DNA of 64,000 nucleotides from Aminobacterium sp. MB27-C1 (GTDB lineage: Bacteria; Synergistota; Synergistia; Synergistales; Aminobacteriaceae). This document shows positions 25,853 to 35,498 of the stretch, piece after piece (within the stretch, counting starts at the first letter, position 1; each line of letters opens with the position of its first letter). Below the pieces are notes generated by a model. That model was not told the DNA's origin, ran no database searches, and saw only the letters and a program-made list of their open reading frames with translations. The DNA lies in contig NZ_CP133089.1 of assembly GCF_030908405.1 (NCBI RefSeq), positions 186,001 to 250,000 on the forward strand, read 5' to 3'. Made by a program: the position numbers and the translations under genes.

Positions 25853-25883
25853 AGGCAGGCTTTACACAGCCTGCCTCTTTTTT
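25853..25883 (+). terminator. Rho-independent terminator between the M20 genes
   Basis: AGGCAGGCT / AGCCTGCCT, 9-bp stem, 6-nt loop, then CTTTTTT. Copy 2 must therefore depend on read-through or its own promoter; ACTATACTG near 25893 could be a -10. Confidence 0.8.
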
Positions 25884-25939
25884 ATCCGAACTATACTGTA
25901 TTCTACATTGAAAACTTTGGGAAAGGAGAATACTGTATC

Positions 25940-27130
25940 ATGACAAACATCCAAGACGAAGCGAAAGCGATTTTGTCTGAGATCATAGAGTGGAGGCGCC
26001 ATATTCATGCCAATCCGGAACTTGGTCTCGAGACCCCCGAGACGGAGGCTTACATTGTACAGGCTCTTGAGGGGATGGGATTTCCTTCCACGTCTATTCG
26101 GAAGGGAATCGGAGGGCATGGAGTAGCCGCCCTTCTCGAGGGAGACGAGCCTGGTCCTGTTCTGGCTATTCGAGCCGATTGTGACGCTCTGCCCATCAAG
26201 GAAGAGACGGGACTTCCCTTTGCAGCCACCAACGGTTGCATGCACGCCTGTGCTCACGATGTCCATACGGCCATGGCATTGGGGGCGGCACAGCTGCTTA
26301 TGAAACACCGTCACGAACTGAAGGGAAGCGTGAAGTTCATCTTCCAGCCGGCGGAGGAAAATGTTGTGGGAGCGAAGGCCATGATCGATGATGGCGTGCT
26401 TGAGAATCCTAAAGTGGATGCCCTGATCGGTCTTCATTCGGGACTCCTCTGGAAGGGATATGCGGCAGGGGAGATCGGGTATTCACACGGTGGCATGATG
26501 GCTTCTGCCGACCGCTTCCTTATTACCCTGAAAGGGAAGGGTGGGCACGGTGCCACACCTCATCTTACAGCAGACCCCATCGTTATGGCTGGGCATCTTA
26601 TCTGCCGTCTTCAGACGATTCTGAGCCGCGAGGTCAACCCTGTAGACCCAGGTGTTCTTACCATAGGGCGTGTAACTGGCGGATCCGCCTATAACATTAT
26701 TCCTGGCGAATGCGTTCTTGAGGGAACAGTTCGAGTTCTTGACGTGGAGACGCGGAAGATGATGGAGGAACGTATCCGTGAGCTGGCAGAATCTACGGCC
26801 GCCAGCATGCGGGGCGAAGCTGTAGTGGAATATATTCCTGGACCGCCACCTGTCATTAACGACAGTGCCATGACCGATAAACTTCTTGCCACAGTGGCAG
26901 AAGTGCTCGGCGAGGAAAAAGCCAAGGAGATTCCCGAACCATCAATGGGAGCCGAGGATGTTGCTTATTTCCTCGAACGTGTTCCTGGAACCTTCTTCTT
27001 CCATGCCGGAAGCAATCCTGAAAAGGGACAGACCTATCCTCACCACAATTCGAAGTTTGATATCGATGAAGATACGTTGTGGATAGGGTCAGCTCTTTTT
27101 GCACATTTCGCTTTGAACTGGCAGAAATAA
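25940..27130 (+). CDS. M20-family amidohydrolase, copy 2
   Basis: 396 residues with the same architecture as copy 1. The metal site reads 'GCMHACAHDVHTAMALG' (Gly to Ala in ACGHD), 'FQPAEEN' replaces FQPGEEG, and 'GGHGATPH' and 'MGAEDVAYFLERVPGTFFF' follow. The paired substitutions may shift specificity. GC-rich like its neighbour (38 of 60 in 26101-26160). RBS AAAGGAG. Likely a tandem duplicate, with a substrate related to that of copy 1. Confidence 0.88.
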   Translation: MTNIQDEAKAILSEIIEWRRHIHANPELGLETPETEAYIVQALEGMGFPSTSIRKGIGGHGVAALLEGDEPGPVLAIRADCDALPIKEETGLPFAATNGCMHACAHDVHTAMALGAAQLLMKHRHELKGSVKFIFQPAEENVVGAKAMIDDGVLENPKVDALIGLHSGLLWKGYAAGEIGYSHGGMMASADRFLITLKGKGGHGATPHLTADPIVMAGHLICRLQTILSREVNPVDPGVLTIGRVTGGSAYNIIPGECVLEGTVRVLDVETRKMMEERIRELAESTAASMRGEAVVEYIPGPPPVINDSAMTDKLLATVAEVLGEEKAKEIPEPSMGAEDVAYFLERVPGTFFFHAGSNPEKGQTYPHHNSKFDIDEDTLWIGSALFAHFALNWQK

Positions 27131-27165
27131 GTATTTAAACTAATAAGGCTAGGTATTATAAATAA

Positions 27166-27204
27166 AAACAAGCAGGAATTCTTTATTTGATTCCTGCTTG
27201 TTTT
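27166..27204. terminator. bidirectional terminator
   Basis: AAACAAGCAGGAAT / ATTCCTGCTTGTTTT between convergent M20 and phoR genes; A-run on one side and T-run on the other serve both strands. Confidence 0.85.
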
Positions 27205-27211
27205 GTATTTC

Positions 27212-28963
27212 CTATTTTTTCGGAAGAGTGATTTCAAAGATGGTTTGACCGCCATTCGGAGAAATTAAAACGATGTCTCCATCGTGTGCTGTAAAAATTC
27301 GTTTCGCTATAGCTAACCCTAATCCATAGCCGCCAGCACCCCATTGTCCCCGAGCTCGATGGCTGTCTCCTCGTCGAAAACGATCGAAAATAGAAGCAGC
27401 AGCTTCTTCTGAAATTCCGATGCCATTATCTTCAACTCGAAGAACCCACAGCGCATCTTTTTCTGAAAGGTCGATTCTGATATGACCTCCATGCCCATCT
27501 CCATATTTTTCTCGCACATATTTTATTGCGTTATCGAGAATATTTCGTATTGCTCTTGATAAATCTCCGCTTTGCCCCACCATGAGCGCTTTTTCAGGAA
27601 TCTCTTTTTCTATGAGTATCGATCTCCCTAATGGATGATGTGCATATTCCTCAAGAAGTGTATTTATGATAAGAGATAAATCTAGTTCTTCCTTTTTTTC
27701 CTGAGGAAGTTGGCTTTCTAGGCGGGAAAGTAAAAGAAGATCATCAACTAATTGTGTCATTCTTTCCTGTTGCTGAATGATGGATTGCAGATGATTTTGA
27801 ACCTCTTCGTTTTCTTGAAATTCTTCCTGTAAATATTCAGCTGTAAGACGAATGGTCGTTAAAGGTGTTTGAAATTCATGCCCAGCATCTGCAATAAAAT
27901 CTCGTCGTGCCTCTTCTAGCCGAACTTCTTCTGTTAAGTCTGTAATGACAAGCAACGGTCCGCTTACTGTTTGGCGTGCATAGAGATTCAGGTGGCGACC
28001 TCCTGAGCCAAGCTCGGGCATTTCCACCGTTATTGCATGTTCAATCCCTTCCTTGGATTCCTGAATAAGGGGGTAGATATCACCACAAGTAAGGAAACGT
28101 TCTATCGGCTGACCTTCTTCCATCGTTGTTTTGATACCAAGTAAGTTGTGGGCTTCATTATTTGCATACCGTAAACGATTGTCATTATCGAGCAAAATAA
28201 CACCTACAGGTAGAGAGGAAACAATGCGGGAAAGAGTTGTTCTCTCTATGTTGAGCTCTTCCAGCGCACCTTTCAGACGAGATGACATCGTTTGAAGAGA
28301 TTCAGAGAGACGTTGAAGCTCAGTATCTGCCATAAGAGGGAAACTTGCTTCTTTCCCTTCGGTAATTGAATGAGCAGCAGAGACAATGCGTTCAAGAGGA
28401 GCAAAAAAACGTCGTATAATCCATAGCTCAAGCCCAAAGATAAGAAAGGCCGCGATAATAATGTACGATAGAAAACGAAGACGTACATTCAAGAGAGCTT
28501 CTTTCAGGGAATTCAGGGGACGTGCAATACGAATAAAAAGAGGTCCCTCGTCTCCCTCTATTTTGCGCACTACATACACGAGATGAGTTCCCAACGTTTG
28601 ACTGTACCGAGATATTGTTCCGACGCCCTCTTGGTCAGCTTGTCGAACTTCCGGACGATTTTTATGGTTGTCGAGGGTCTCTGTGTCCGTAGCGCTATCG
28701 AGTATTACACGTCCGTTAGTGTTAATAATTGTAACTCGGCTTCCAAGTGTTTCTTGCCATTGTTTAAAATCTCTTTGGAAAACGTTGTATCCATCACTGC
28801 GTATTATGTGAGCGACAACGGCAGTCTCTTTCGTAAGTTGATCAGTGGCGTCATCTATGAGCTGTTGTTTCATTATGCCTGATACCAAAAACCAACTGAT
28901 AGCAAAGGCTGCGATGGTAACGATGGCGAGTACTGCTGTAATTTTTCCCTTTAAGGTGTTCAT
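27212..28963 (-). CDS. phoR: phosphate-regulon sensor histidine kinase PhoR
   Basis: 583 residues. TM1 ~9-29, extracytoplasmic domain ~30-162, TM2 ~163-183, HAMP ~184-237, PAS ~243-345, HisKA with phospho-acceptor H362 in 'DAGHEFQTPLTTIRLTAEYL', then HATPase_c with N ('RNILDNAIKY'), G1 ('VEDNGIGI') and G2 ('GYGLGLAI') boxes. The H-box has F-Q where most kinases have L-R/K. The layout equals PhoR of Bacillus type with a periplasmic sensor loop. Last gene of the pst-pho operon, 3 bp after phoB. Confidence 0.92.
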   Translation of the reverse strand: MNTLKGKITAVLAIVTIAAFAISWFLVSGIMKQQLIDDATDQLTKETAVVAHIIRSDGYNVFQRDFKQWQETLGSRVTIINTNGRVILDSATDTETLDNHKNRPEVRQADQEGVGTISRYSQTLGTHLVYVVRKIEGDEGPLFIRIARPLNSLKEALLNVRLRFLSYIIIAAFLIFGLELWIIRRFFAPLERIVSAAHSITEGKEASFPLMADTELQRLSESLQTMSSRLKGALEELNIERTTLSRIVSSLPVGVILLDNDNRLRYANNEAHNLLGIKTTMEEGQPIERFLTCGDIYPLIQESKEGIEHAITVEMPELGSGGRHLNLYARQTVSGPLLVITDLTEEVRLEEARRDFIADAGHEFQTPLTTIRLTAEYLQEEFQENEEVQNHLQSIIQQQERMTQLVDDLLLLSRLESQLPQEKKEELDLSLIINTLLEEYAHHPLGRSILIEKEIPEKALMVGQSGDLSRAIRNILDNAIKYVREKYGDGHGGHIRIDLSEKDALWVLRVEDNGIGISEEAAASIFDRFRRGDSHRARGQWGAGGYGLGLAIAKRIFTAHDGDIVLISPNGGQTIFEITLPKK

Positions 28964-28966
28964 GCC

Positions 28967-29659
28967 CTAATCCTCCCAAACGATTCGATATCCTCGGCTG
29001 CGCAATGTTTGTATTTCGAGAACAGGACGTTTCTCATCGTCTATTTTTCTTCGAAGCCTAGAAATATGCACGTCTAGTGTGCGCGTGTCACCGCCATAAA
29101 GATTCCATATTTTCCCTAAGAGCTCATCTCGACTGACAGTTTTTCCGAAACGTCGAGTGAGCAGTTCAAGAATACGAAATTCTGTAGGGCTTAAATCCAG
29201 AGTTTTTTCCCGTAAAGTAACTGACTGACTCTCTAAATCCAAGGCTAACTCTCTATTTGTAATCTGCCGCATTTCTTGACTTGTCTGGTTTCTGCGCAGA
29301 AGTACTCCGACCCGTGCAACAAGTTCTGCCAGAGAGAAGGGCTTTTTCATATAATCATCAGCGCCAAGTTCCAGACCTTCAACAACATCCATTTCTCCTC
29401 GCCTGGCAGTGAGCATAATTATGGGAATAGTAGCAGTTTCTTTGCTGCTCTTAAGTCGTCGACAGACTTCCCACCCATCCATGCGAGGAAGCATAAGATC
29501 AAGAATAATAAGGTCAGGGCGAGAGGCAAAAGCCAAATCTAAGGCTGTATCACCATCAGAGGCGACCAGTGTTTCATATCCGCGTCGTTTGAGAGCTTGA
29601 GAAACTATATCTTGAATGCCTTTCTCATCGTCAACGATTAAAATTCTGCTATCATTCAC
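28967..29659 (-). CDS. phoB: phosphate-regulon response regulator PhoB/PhoP
   Basis: 230 residues: receiver domain (~4-118, phospho-acceptor D54 in 'IILDLMLPRMDGW', switch residues 'LTAR' and 'KPFSLAEL') and C-terminal winged helix of the OmpR/PhoB class (~130-228, 'GDTRTLDVHISRLRRKI'). Start overlaps the phoU stop. Should bind the repeats upstream of pstS. Confidence 0.93.
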   Translation of the reverse strand: MNDSRILIVDDEKGIQDIVSQALKRRGYETLVASDGDTALDLAFASRPDLIILDLMLPRMDGWEVCRRLKSSKETATIPIIMLTARRGEMDVVEGLELGADDYMKKPFSLAELVARVGVLLRRNQTSQEMRQITNRELALDLESQSVTLREKTLDLSPTEFRILELLTRRFGKTVSRDELLGKIWNLYGGDTRTLDVHISRLRRKIDDEKRPVLEIQTLRSRGYRIVWED

Positions 29660-30351
29660 GGTCTATGCTCCTTTGGACGTCTATATGCAGATGCTTTTAC
29701 AGTCTTTCCTGTAATGATATAGACGACTCTTTCTGCCACGTTTGTAATATGGTCGCCGGCACGTTCCAAAGTTCTTGCTACATTGAGAAGTAGTGTAGCT
29801 TGTTCTATTCTTTGAGGTCGTTCCATCATGAGAAGCAGGAGTTCCCGCATGATCTGCTTTTCAAGATCGTCAATAATATCGTCAAGAGGAAAGACCCGAT
29901 AAGCCATAGCGTCATTTTTGTTTTCTAAAGCTTCAAGACTTTTTTCGAGCATATCAGAAAGAATATCAACCATACGAGGAATATCGATAAGAGGCTTCAT
30001 AAGCTCTTTATCTGCAACTTCGATGGCTGCTTTGGCAATATTACTTGCATAATCTCCTAATCGTTCGAGATCAACGGCCATGTGCATCAAAGAAGAGACC
30101 GTGCGCAGATCTTCTCCGAGAGGCTGAAAACGCGCTGTAAATTGCATACAGGCCATGTCTATATCGGCGGCGAGGTCATCTATGGCGTCATCTCTTTTTA
30201 TAATTTCTCGTGCCACATCAGCATTTTGGTTTTTTAGAGCCCAGACTGCTCTGGCAAGAGATTCTTCTGACATTTTCCCTAACCGTGTCAACATCCTAAT
30301 AAGTTCTGTCAATTCAGTTTCAAGTTGTCTTCTGGTATTAATCTGGTTCAT
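29656..30351 (-). CDS. phoU: phosphate transport regulator PhoU
   Basis: 231 residues, two PhoU helical-bundle repeats (~20-110 and ~125-215) with the acidic metal-binding segments 'IIKRDDAIDDLAADI' and 'DLERLGDYASNIA' / 'LERAGDHITNVAERVVY'. Links Pst transport state to PhoR signalling. Overlaps phoB by 4 bp. Confidence 0.93.
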   Translation of the reverse strand: MNQINTRRQLETELTELIRMLTRLGKMSEESLARAVWALKNQNADVAREIIKRDDAIDDLAADIDMACMQFTARFQPLGEDLRTVSSLMHMAVDLERLGDYASNIAKAAIEVADKELMKPLIDIPRMVDILSDMLEKSLEALENKNDAMAYRVFPLDDIIDDLEKQIMRELLLLMMERPQRIEQATLLLNVARTLERAGDHITNVAERVVYIITGKTVKASAYRRPKEHRP

Positions 30352-30387
30352 CCTTAGTCACTTCCTTCCCTCAAGGGGCTTTCTCGT

Positions 30388-31146
30388 TTAACCAAATCGT
30401 CCAGTAATGTAATCTTCTGTGCGCTTGTCATCTGGAGATGTAAAAAGTTTTGGAGTTTTTCCATATTCAATAAGATCACCCATAAGGAAAAATGCCGTGT
30501 AATCTGAGATACGAGCTGCTTGCTGCATATTATGGGTAACAATAATAACAGTGTATCTTTCTTTAAGGGTTCTCACAAGTTCTTCAATCCTGGCTGTAGC
30601 CATTGGGTCAAGAGCACTCGTCGGTTCGTCCATAAGCAGAACCTCTGGCTCTGTAGCAATGGCTCTCGCAATACAAAGACGCTGTTGTTGTCCTCCTGAG
30701 AGACCCAGCGCTGAAGATTTTAACTTATCTTTTACTTCACTCCAGAGAGCTGCTCCTAAAAGGCTTTTTTCTACAATATCATCAAGCTTTTCTCGTGATT
30801 TTATTCCATTGAGGCGAGGTCCATATGCAACATTATCGTATATTGACATAGGAAAAGGGTTAGGTTTTTGAAAGACCATGCCGACTTGGCGGCGTAGTGT
30901 AATAACGTCAGTGGATAGGGCATAAATGTCTTTCCCTTCAAGAAAAATTTTTCCTTCGATTTTTGCTCCTGGTATAAAGTCGTTCATTCTGTTAAGGCAA
31001 CGTATGAAACTGCTCTTTCCACATCCGGAAGGGCCAATAAGAGCTGTTACTGTTTTGCTGAAAATGTCGATGTTGATGTCGTGTAAAACTTGGTTATTGC
31101 CATAATATAAGTTAAGATTTGAAACGACAAGTTGTGGTTTTGTCAT
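30388..31146 (-). CDS. pstB: phosphate ABC transporter ATP-binding protein PstB
   Basis: 252 residues. Walker A '[12 protein letters not shown]', PstB-specific '[20 protein letters not shown]', signature '[14 protein letters not shown]', Walker B '[13 protein letters not shown]', H-loop '[10 protein letters not shown]'. Energises PstCA. Standard length; start ATG preceded by AAGGAG. Confidence 0.95.
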   Translation of the reverse strand: MTKPQLVVSNLNLYYGNNQVLHDINIDIFSKTVTALIGPSGCGKSSFIRCLNRMNDFIPGAKIEGKIFLEGKDIYALSTDVITLRRQVGMVFQKPNPFPMSIYDNVAYGPRLNGIKSREKLDDIVEKSLLGAALWSEVKDKLKSSALGLSGGQQQRLCIARAIATEPEVLLMDEPTSALDPMATARIEELVRTLKERYTVIIVTHNMQQAARISDYTAFFLMGDLIEYGKTPKLFTSPDDKRTEDYITGRFG

Positions 31147-31170
31147 CTATACCTACTCCTTGCTTGCAAT

Positions 31171-32022
31171 TTAGCGTCCGCTTTGTCTTAAACGGGCGCG
31201 CATTATAACTCCAATGGCACTTATTCCAAGAACAAAAGCCAGAAGTACGAGTACTGTTCCATATTGTATAGGCCGTGTGAGTGTAATGTTCGTACCTTCT
31301 GTAGCGAGTACCATAATATGATAGGGCAAGGCCATAACTTCATCGAAAAGGCTTGTCGCAACACTTGGAGTGAAATAGGCTGCTCCGGTAAAAATGATAG
31401 GAGCCGTCTCTCCAGCTACCCGTCCGATGCTTAAAATCCCTCCTGTAATGATGGTGGAAGAAGCAGAAGGAAGAACAACTTTCCAGATAGTTTGCCATTT
31501 GGATGCTCCAAGAGCATAGGAGGCGTCTCTATAATCTTGAGGCACAGCGAGAAAAGCCTGCTCCGAAGCGGTTACTATAAGGGGCAAAGCCAGACAGCCT
31601 AATGTGAGGCCAGCTGAGAGCAGAGAAGAACCAAATCGTAGCAATATAACGAAAAGGGATAGACCGAAAAGGCCAAAAACGACAGAAGGCACGCCGGCAA
31701 GAGATCGTATTGCCAGGCGTAGAAGCGAAGTAAAACGTCCTCTCTTCGAATATTCCGCTAAATATAGACCTGTAGCAATTCCAACAGGAAGAGCAAAGAA
31801 CATAGAGACAAGAACAAGTTGCAATGTGCCTATAAGAGGGGTGCTGATTCCTCCACGAGTCATATTATCCCTGGGAGATTCTGTTAAGAAACTCCACGAA
31901 AGAACCTGATATCCGTTAACGAATATATATGTAATAATCGCCAGGAGCAAAAAAACAATAAGCCCTGTTGCGCTCCATAGCAGGATCGTCATAAGTTGGT
32001 CTAAAGCCTTGCGTTTGGTCAT
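31171..32022 (-). CDS. pstA: phosphate ABC transporter permease PstA
   Basis: 283 residues, six hydrophobic segments and the BPD-transport EAA-like loop 'DYRDASYALGASKWQTIWKVVLPSA'. 'GEARTAPIIFTGAAYF'-type region ('GETAPIIFTGAA') is PstA-specific. Overlaps pstC by 4 bp (ATGA). Confidence 0.94.
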   Translation of the reverse strand: MTKRKALDQLMTILLWSATGLIVFLLLAIITYIFVNGYQVLSWSFLTESPRDNMTRGGISTPLIGTLQLVLVSMFFALPVGIATGLYLAEYSKRGRFTSLLRLAIRSLAGVPSVVFGLFGLSLFVILLRFGSSLLSAGLTLGCLALPLIVTASEQAFLAVPQDYRDASYALGASKWQTIWKVVLPSASSTIITGGILSIGRVAGETAPIIFTGAAYFTPSVATSLFDEVMALPYHIMVLATEGTNITLTRPIQYGTVLVLLAFVLGISAIGVIMRARLRQSGR

Positions 32023-32894
32023 GATGATTTCACCTTCCTTTTACTTTCAATCCAGCTTGAAAGAAGGTTTATTCCGAGTGTAATGAGTAAAAGTATCAGT
32101 CCTGCGAAGAAAAGCGCATGATAATGAGTGGATCCTACCGGGGTTTCTCCCATTTCGGCTGCAATAGTAGAGGTCAAGGGACGAACGGGGTCAAAAAGAG
32201 AGATAGGGATAAGTGCTGCTCCTCCCGCAGCCATGAGGACGACCATCGTTTCTCCCATTCCGCGCATAATTCCGAGTAAGCAGGCAGAAAGAATGCCTGG
32301 AAGAGCTGCGGGAAAGACGACTTTGCTGATTGTTTCCCAGCGAGTAGCTCCCAGAGCGAATGACGCGTTACGTATCTCTCGTGGTACTGCTGAAAGAGCT
32401 TCTTCTGCAAGGGATCCGACGATAGGAATGATTAAAAAACCCAATAGTATTGATGCGTTTAAGAGATTGAGACCTGAGAGAATAGCAAAACGGCTTTGAA
32501 GCCAAGGGGCAATAACGACCATGCCAAGAAATCCAAGAATAATCGAAGGGAGGAAGCCCAGAAGTTCCAGAATCGGTTTTAATATATTTTTCATTTTTTG
32601 AGAAGCTATTTCTGAAATAAAAATAGCAATGAACAAACTTATTGGAAGGGCTATGAGTGATGAAAGAAGAGTTACTGCTACGGAGCCGGCAATAAGGGGC
32701 AACATCCCCAGTGCTGGTGGCGTTTCTGTAGGATACCAGTCTGTTCCAGCCACTATTGATGATAATGTTGTTTCTTTCAACACGGGAAGTCCTTCCTTTA
32801 TAAGAAAAAGAAGGATAAACAGCATAACAAAGATGCCGACAGATGAAATTGACATAATAATGATAGCTGGTGTTCGTTCTTTTTTCATAGGCAT
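32019..32894 (-). CDS. pstC: phosphate ABC transporter permease PstC
   Basis: 291 residues, six hydrophobic segments; EAA-like loop 'EIRNASFALGATRWETISKVVFP' and 'GIMRGMGETMVVLMAAG' are PstC hallmarks. Three in-frame starts are close together (GTG 32897, ATG 32894, ATG 32888); 32894 has the best spacing to AAAGGA. Confidence 0.94.
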   Translation of the reverse strand: MPMKKERTPAIIIMSISSVGIFVMLFILLFLIKEGLPVLKETTLSSIVAGTDWYPTETPPALGMLPLIAGSVAVTLLSSLIALPISLFIAIFISEIASQKMKNILKPILELLGFLPSIILGFLGMVVIAPWLQSRFAILSGLNLLNASILLGFLIIPIVGSLAEEALSAVPREIRNASFALGATRWETISKVVFPAALPGILSACLLGIMRGMGETMVVLMAAGGAALIPISLFDPVRPLTSTIAAEMGETPVGSTHYHALFFAGLILLLITLGINLLSSWIESKRKVKSS

Positions 32895-32935
32895 CACAAA
32901 TCCTTTTTTGAGAATATATTCTCTTGAGAATCAGG

Positions 32936-32970
32936 CAAGAATTCGCCTGCCGGGAACAGGCGAATTCTTG
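32936..32970 (-). other. intercistronic stem-loop between pstS and pstC
   Basis: Perfect 14-bp stem CAAGAATTCGCCTG / CAGGCGAATTCTTG with a 7-nt loop (32936-32949 and 32957-32970). No T-run on the transcribed strand. Confidence 0.8.
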
Positions 32971-32986
32971 TTGTGCTTATTTATGA

Positions 32987-33796
32987 TTAACGAAGAGGCA
33001 CAAAACCTGCTTCTCCGACTATTTTTTGTCCGTCATCGCTAAGAACGAAATTGATAAAGTTTAGGGGCTCCCCTGTCGGCCACCCTCTGGTGAACATGTA
33101 CAGATAGCGAGATACAGGATATGTTCCATTTAGTGCATTTGCTTTATTACCTTCAATTCCCTCTACTTTGATAGGTTTAACGGAGTCGTTCATATATCCT
33201 AAACCGATATATCCAATAGCATTCTCATTTTTAGCGACAGTTTGTACCATAGCTCCGTTGGATGCGACGACGAGTGCTCGTTTGTCCACTCGTTCTTTGT
33301 GAAGAATTTTTTCTTCCCACGTTTCATATGTTCCAGAGCTCGTATCTCTGCTAACAACTGCTATTGGTTTGTTGGGGCCGCCGACTTCTTTCCAGTTTTT
33401 GATTTTGCCCATATAGATTTTTTTGAGTTGTTCTATAGAAAGGTCTTGAACAGGATTTGATGTATGAACTACAGGAATAAGTGCATCCATCGCTACAGCG
33501 AAGGGAACAGGATAAGCACCATTCTCAACAGCTGCTTTGACTTCTGTGTCTTTTATGAATCTTGAAGAATCAGCTATATCTGTTGTTCCATCAATTATAG
33601 CTTTAATACCATTACCGCTTCCACCACCAGAGACAGTAATGGCTACTTCTGGGTGCGCTGTCATATACTTTTCAGCTGCGGATTGAGCAATGGGAAGAAC
33701 TGTTGTGGAACCTTTGATAACAAGTTCTGCGGCTAAGGCTGCACCACTTACGGCTAAAACAGCAACAAGTGCTGCACCGGCTATTAATTTCTTCAT
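32987..33796 (-). CDS. pstS: phosphate-binding protein PstS
   Basis: 269 residues with a signal peptide cleaved after '...VSGAALA'; no lipobox Cys, so probably soluble in the periplasm. Phosphate-contacting blocks: 'IKGSTTVLPI', 'GGGSGNGIKAIIDGTTDIADSSR' region, and 'VSRDTSSGTYETWEE'. First gene of the operon, with GAGGAGG RBS. Some PstS homologues bind other anions, but the full pst-pho neighbourhood supports phosphate. Confidence 0.94.
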   Translation of the reverse strand: MKKLIAGAALVAVLAVSGAALAAELVIKGSTTVLPIAQSAAEKYMTAHPEVAITVSGGGSGNGIKAIIDGTTDIADSSRFIKDTEVKAAVENGAYPVPFAVAMDALIPVVHTSNPVQDLSIEQLKKIYMGKIKNWKEVGGPNKPIAVVSRDTSSGTYETWEEKILHKERVDKRALVVASNGAMVQTVAKNENAIGYIGLGYMNDSVKPIKVEGIEGNKANALNGTYPVSRYLYMFTRGWPTGEPLNFINFVLSDDGQKIVGEAGFVPLR

Positions 33797-33847
33797 CTCT
33801 TAAAGACCTCCTCGTATGTCTTTTTTCTTTTTGTTACGTTGAGACAT

Positions 33848-33901
33848 AGTATAAGGACCTTATGTAACGAACGTGTCTCGCATTTGTAACAATAATGTTA
33901 A
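33848..33901 (-). promoter_or_regulatory. pstS promoter with Pho-box-like direct repeats
   Basis: On the minus strand, TTAACA (33896-33901), GTTACA (33885-33890) and GTTACA (33863-33868) are spaced 11 and 22 bp apart, as in PhoP/PhoB binding sites. A TATACT -10 lies at 33848-33853 with no good -35, as expected for an activator-dependent promoter. Confidence 0.5.
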
Positions 33902-34019
33902 GAACATAGGTGTCTTTTTGCCTTTTTCCCCTTGATTTTTAACCATAAGCATGTCTTAATAGCATATAAGGTTCACATGACGGCTAGTTGGTCCTCAATG
34001 CGGAACGAGGTGTTTGGGA

Positions 34020-35498
34020 ATGGGGTCTTTTCAAGGTTTAAAGTTAGGAATTAATGATACGATTTCGGTTACAACACATGAACTTCATAAAGGTGATTCA
34101 CTCTTCATAAACGATAGTTTATCCATTCAGATTCAAAAAACTATTCCAGCGGGACATAAAGTAGCGTTAAAAAAAATAGAATTGGGCGAGAACGTTATAA
34201 AATACGGTCATTCTATTGGTATAGCCACAAAAAACATTGAGAGCGGAGATTGGGTCCACACCCATAATCTTTCTACGGCTCTCGAAGTTGAATGGTCTTC
34301 ACGATGGCATTATGTTCCCCCTCAGATCACTCCTCCTTTTCAGACAAAAAATTTTATGGGATATCGACGTTCTACAGGTCGCGTTGGAATTCGAAATGAA
34401 TTATGGGTTATTCCTACAGTAAGTTGTATCAACGATGTTTTACGAAATCTTATTCCTCAGTACGAAGCTCCTCAATGGGTTGATAGAGTCAGAGTTTTAG
34501 CTCATCCATATGGTTGTTCTCAACTTGGTGATGATTTTGAATATACGTTACGTGCCCTTTCTGGCCTGGCTTTTAATGGGAATGCTGCTGGAGTTTTAGT
34601 TGTAGGTATGGGATGTGAAAATTTACAGATTTCTTATATGAAAGATCGTCTTTCTAATCATCCTAACGTTGAATATACCGTTTTGCAAGAAGAAACAGAT
34701 GATCAAGAAGCTCTTTTTTCACGTCTTGATTTGTTAGCAGAGAGAAGTCAGGTTTTGAGGCAGGAATGCCCTCTTTCAGATCTCGTGGTAGGCGTGAAAT
34801 GTGGAGGTAGTGATGCCTTTTCGAGCATTACAGCCAATCCTCTCGTTGGGCTTTTCTCTGATTATCTTACATCTTGGGGTGGAACTCTTCTTGCTACAGA
34901 AATTCCTGAAATGTTTGGAGCAGAGGATATCCTTACTTCTCGTATAGAAGATGAAAGTGTTTATCTGCGTTTCGTAGAAATGATCAATTGGTTTAAAGAA
35001 TATTTTACGTCTTATCATCAGCCGGTTTATGAAAATCCTTCACCTGGTAACAAAGAAGGCGGAATTACAACTTTGGAGGAAAAATCTTTGGGTGCAGTCG
35101 AAAAAACTGGGTCAGGTCTCATTTCAGATGTTTTAGGATATGGAGAACAATATAAACGTCCAGGTGTAAATATTGTTTTTAGCCCCGGTAATGATCCCGT
35201 TTCTGTTACATCTCTTGCTGCCAGCGGAGCTGTTTTAACTCTCTTCACAACGGGACGGGGTACGCCATACAGTTCTGCTGTTCCGTCGATAAAAATTGCT
35301 ACGAATACAGCTCTTTACAACAAGAAGAAAAATTGGATGGATTTTAATGCAGGTCGTCTTCTTGAAGGGGAGGAGTGGCAACCTTTACTTGGAGAGTTAA
35401 TTGATATGGTTATTAATGTTTCAAATGGCCGACCAACCTGTAATGAACATTTGAATATAGGAGAAATCGGTCTTTTTAAGCACGGAGTGATTTTATAA
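34020..35498 (+). CDS. UxaA-family hydro-lyase (altronate/galactarate dehydratase-like), fused form
   Basis: 492 residues: SAF domain (~1-95, including 'IPAGHKVALKKIELGENVIKYGHSIGIA' then 'GDWVHTHN') fused to the large UxaA domain (~115-490, 'GYRRSTGRVGIRNELWVIPTVSC', 'HPYGCSQLGDD', 'KCGGSDAFSSITANPLVG'). Fe-dependent family dehydrating D-altronate or galactarate to 2-keto-3-deoxy acids. ATG at 34020, with GAGGTG upstream. First gene of the TRAP-2/sugar-acid cluster; the altronate product (KDG) could feed the kinase and aldolase encoded downstream. Confidence 0.85.
   Translation: MGSFQGLKLGINDTISVTTHELHKGDSLFINDSLSIQIQKTIPAGHKVALKKIELGENVIKYGHSIGIATKNIESGDWVHTHNLSTALEVEWSSRWHYVPPQITPPFQTKNFMGYRRSTGRVGIRNELWVIPTVSCINDVLRNLIPQYEAPQWVDRVRVLAHPYGCSQLGDDFEYTLRALSGLAFNGNAAGVLVVGMGCENLQISYMKDRLSNHPNVEYTVLQEETDDQEALFSRLDLLAERSQVLRQECPLSDLVVGVKCGGSDAFSSITANPLVGLFSDYLTSWGGTLLATEIPEMFGAEDILTSRIEDESVYLRFVEMINWFKEYFTSYHQPVYENPSPGNKEGGITTLEEKSLGAVEKTGSGLISDVLGYGEQYKRPGVNIVFSPGNDPVSVTSLAASGAVLTLFTTGRGTPYSSAVPSIKIATNTALYNKKKNWMDFNAGRLLEGEEWQPLLGELIDMVINVSNGRPTCNEHLNIGEIGLFKHGVIL

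Noticed and set aside
25862-26437. 191-codon open frame on the minus strand
   Set aside because: Antisense shadow of the second M20 gene, same cause as the longer one; crosses a terminator.
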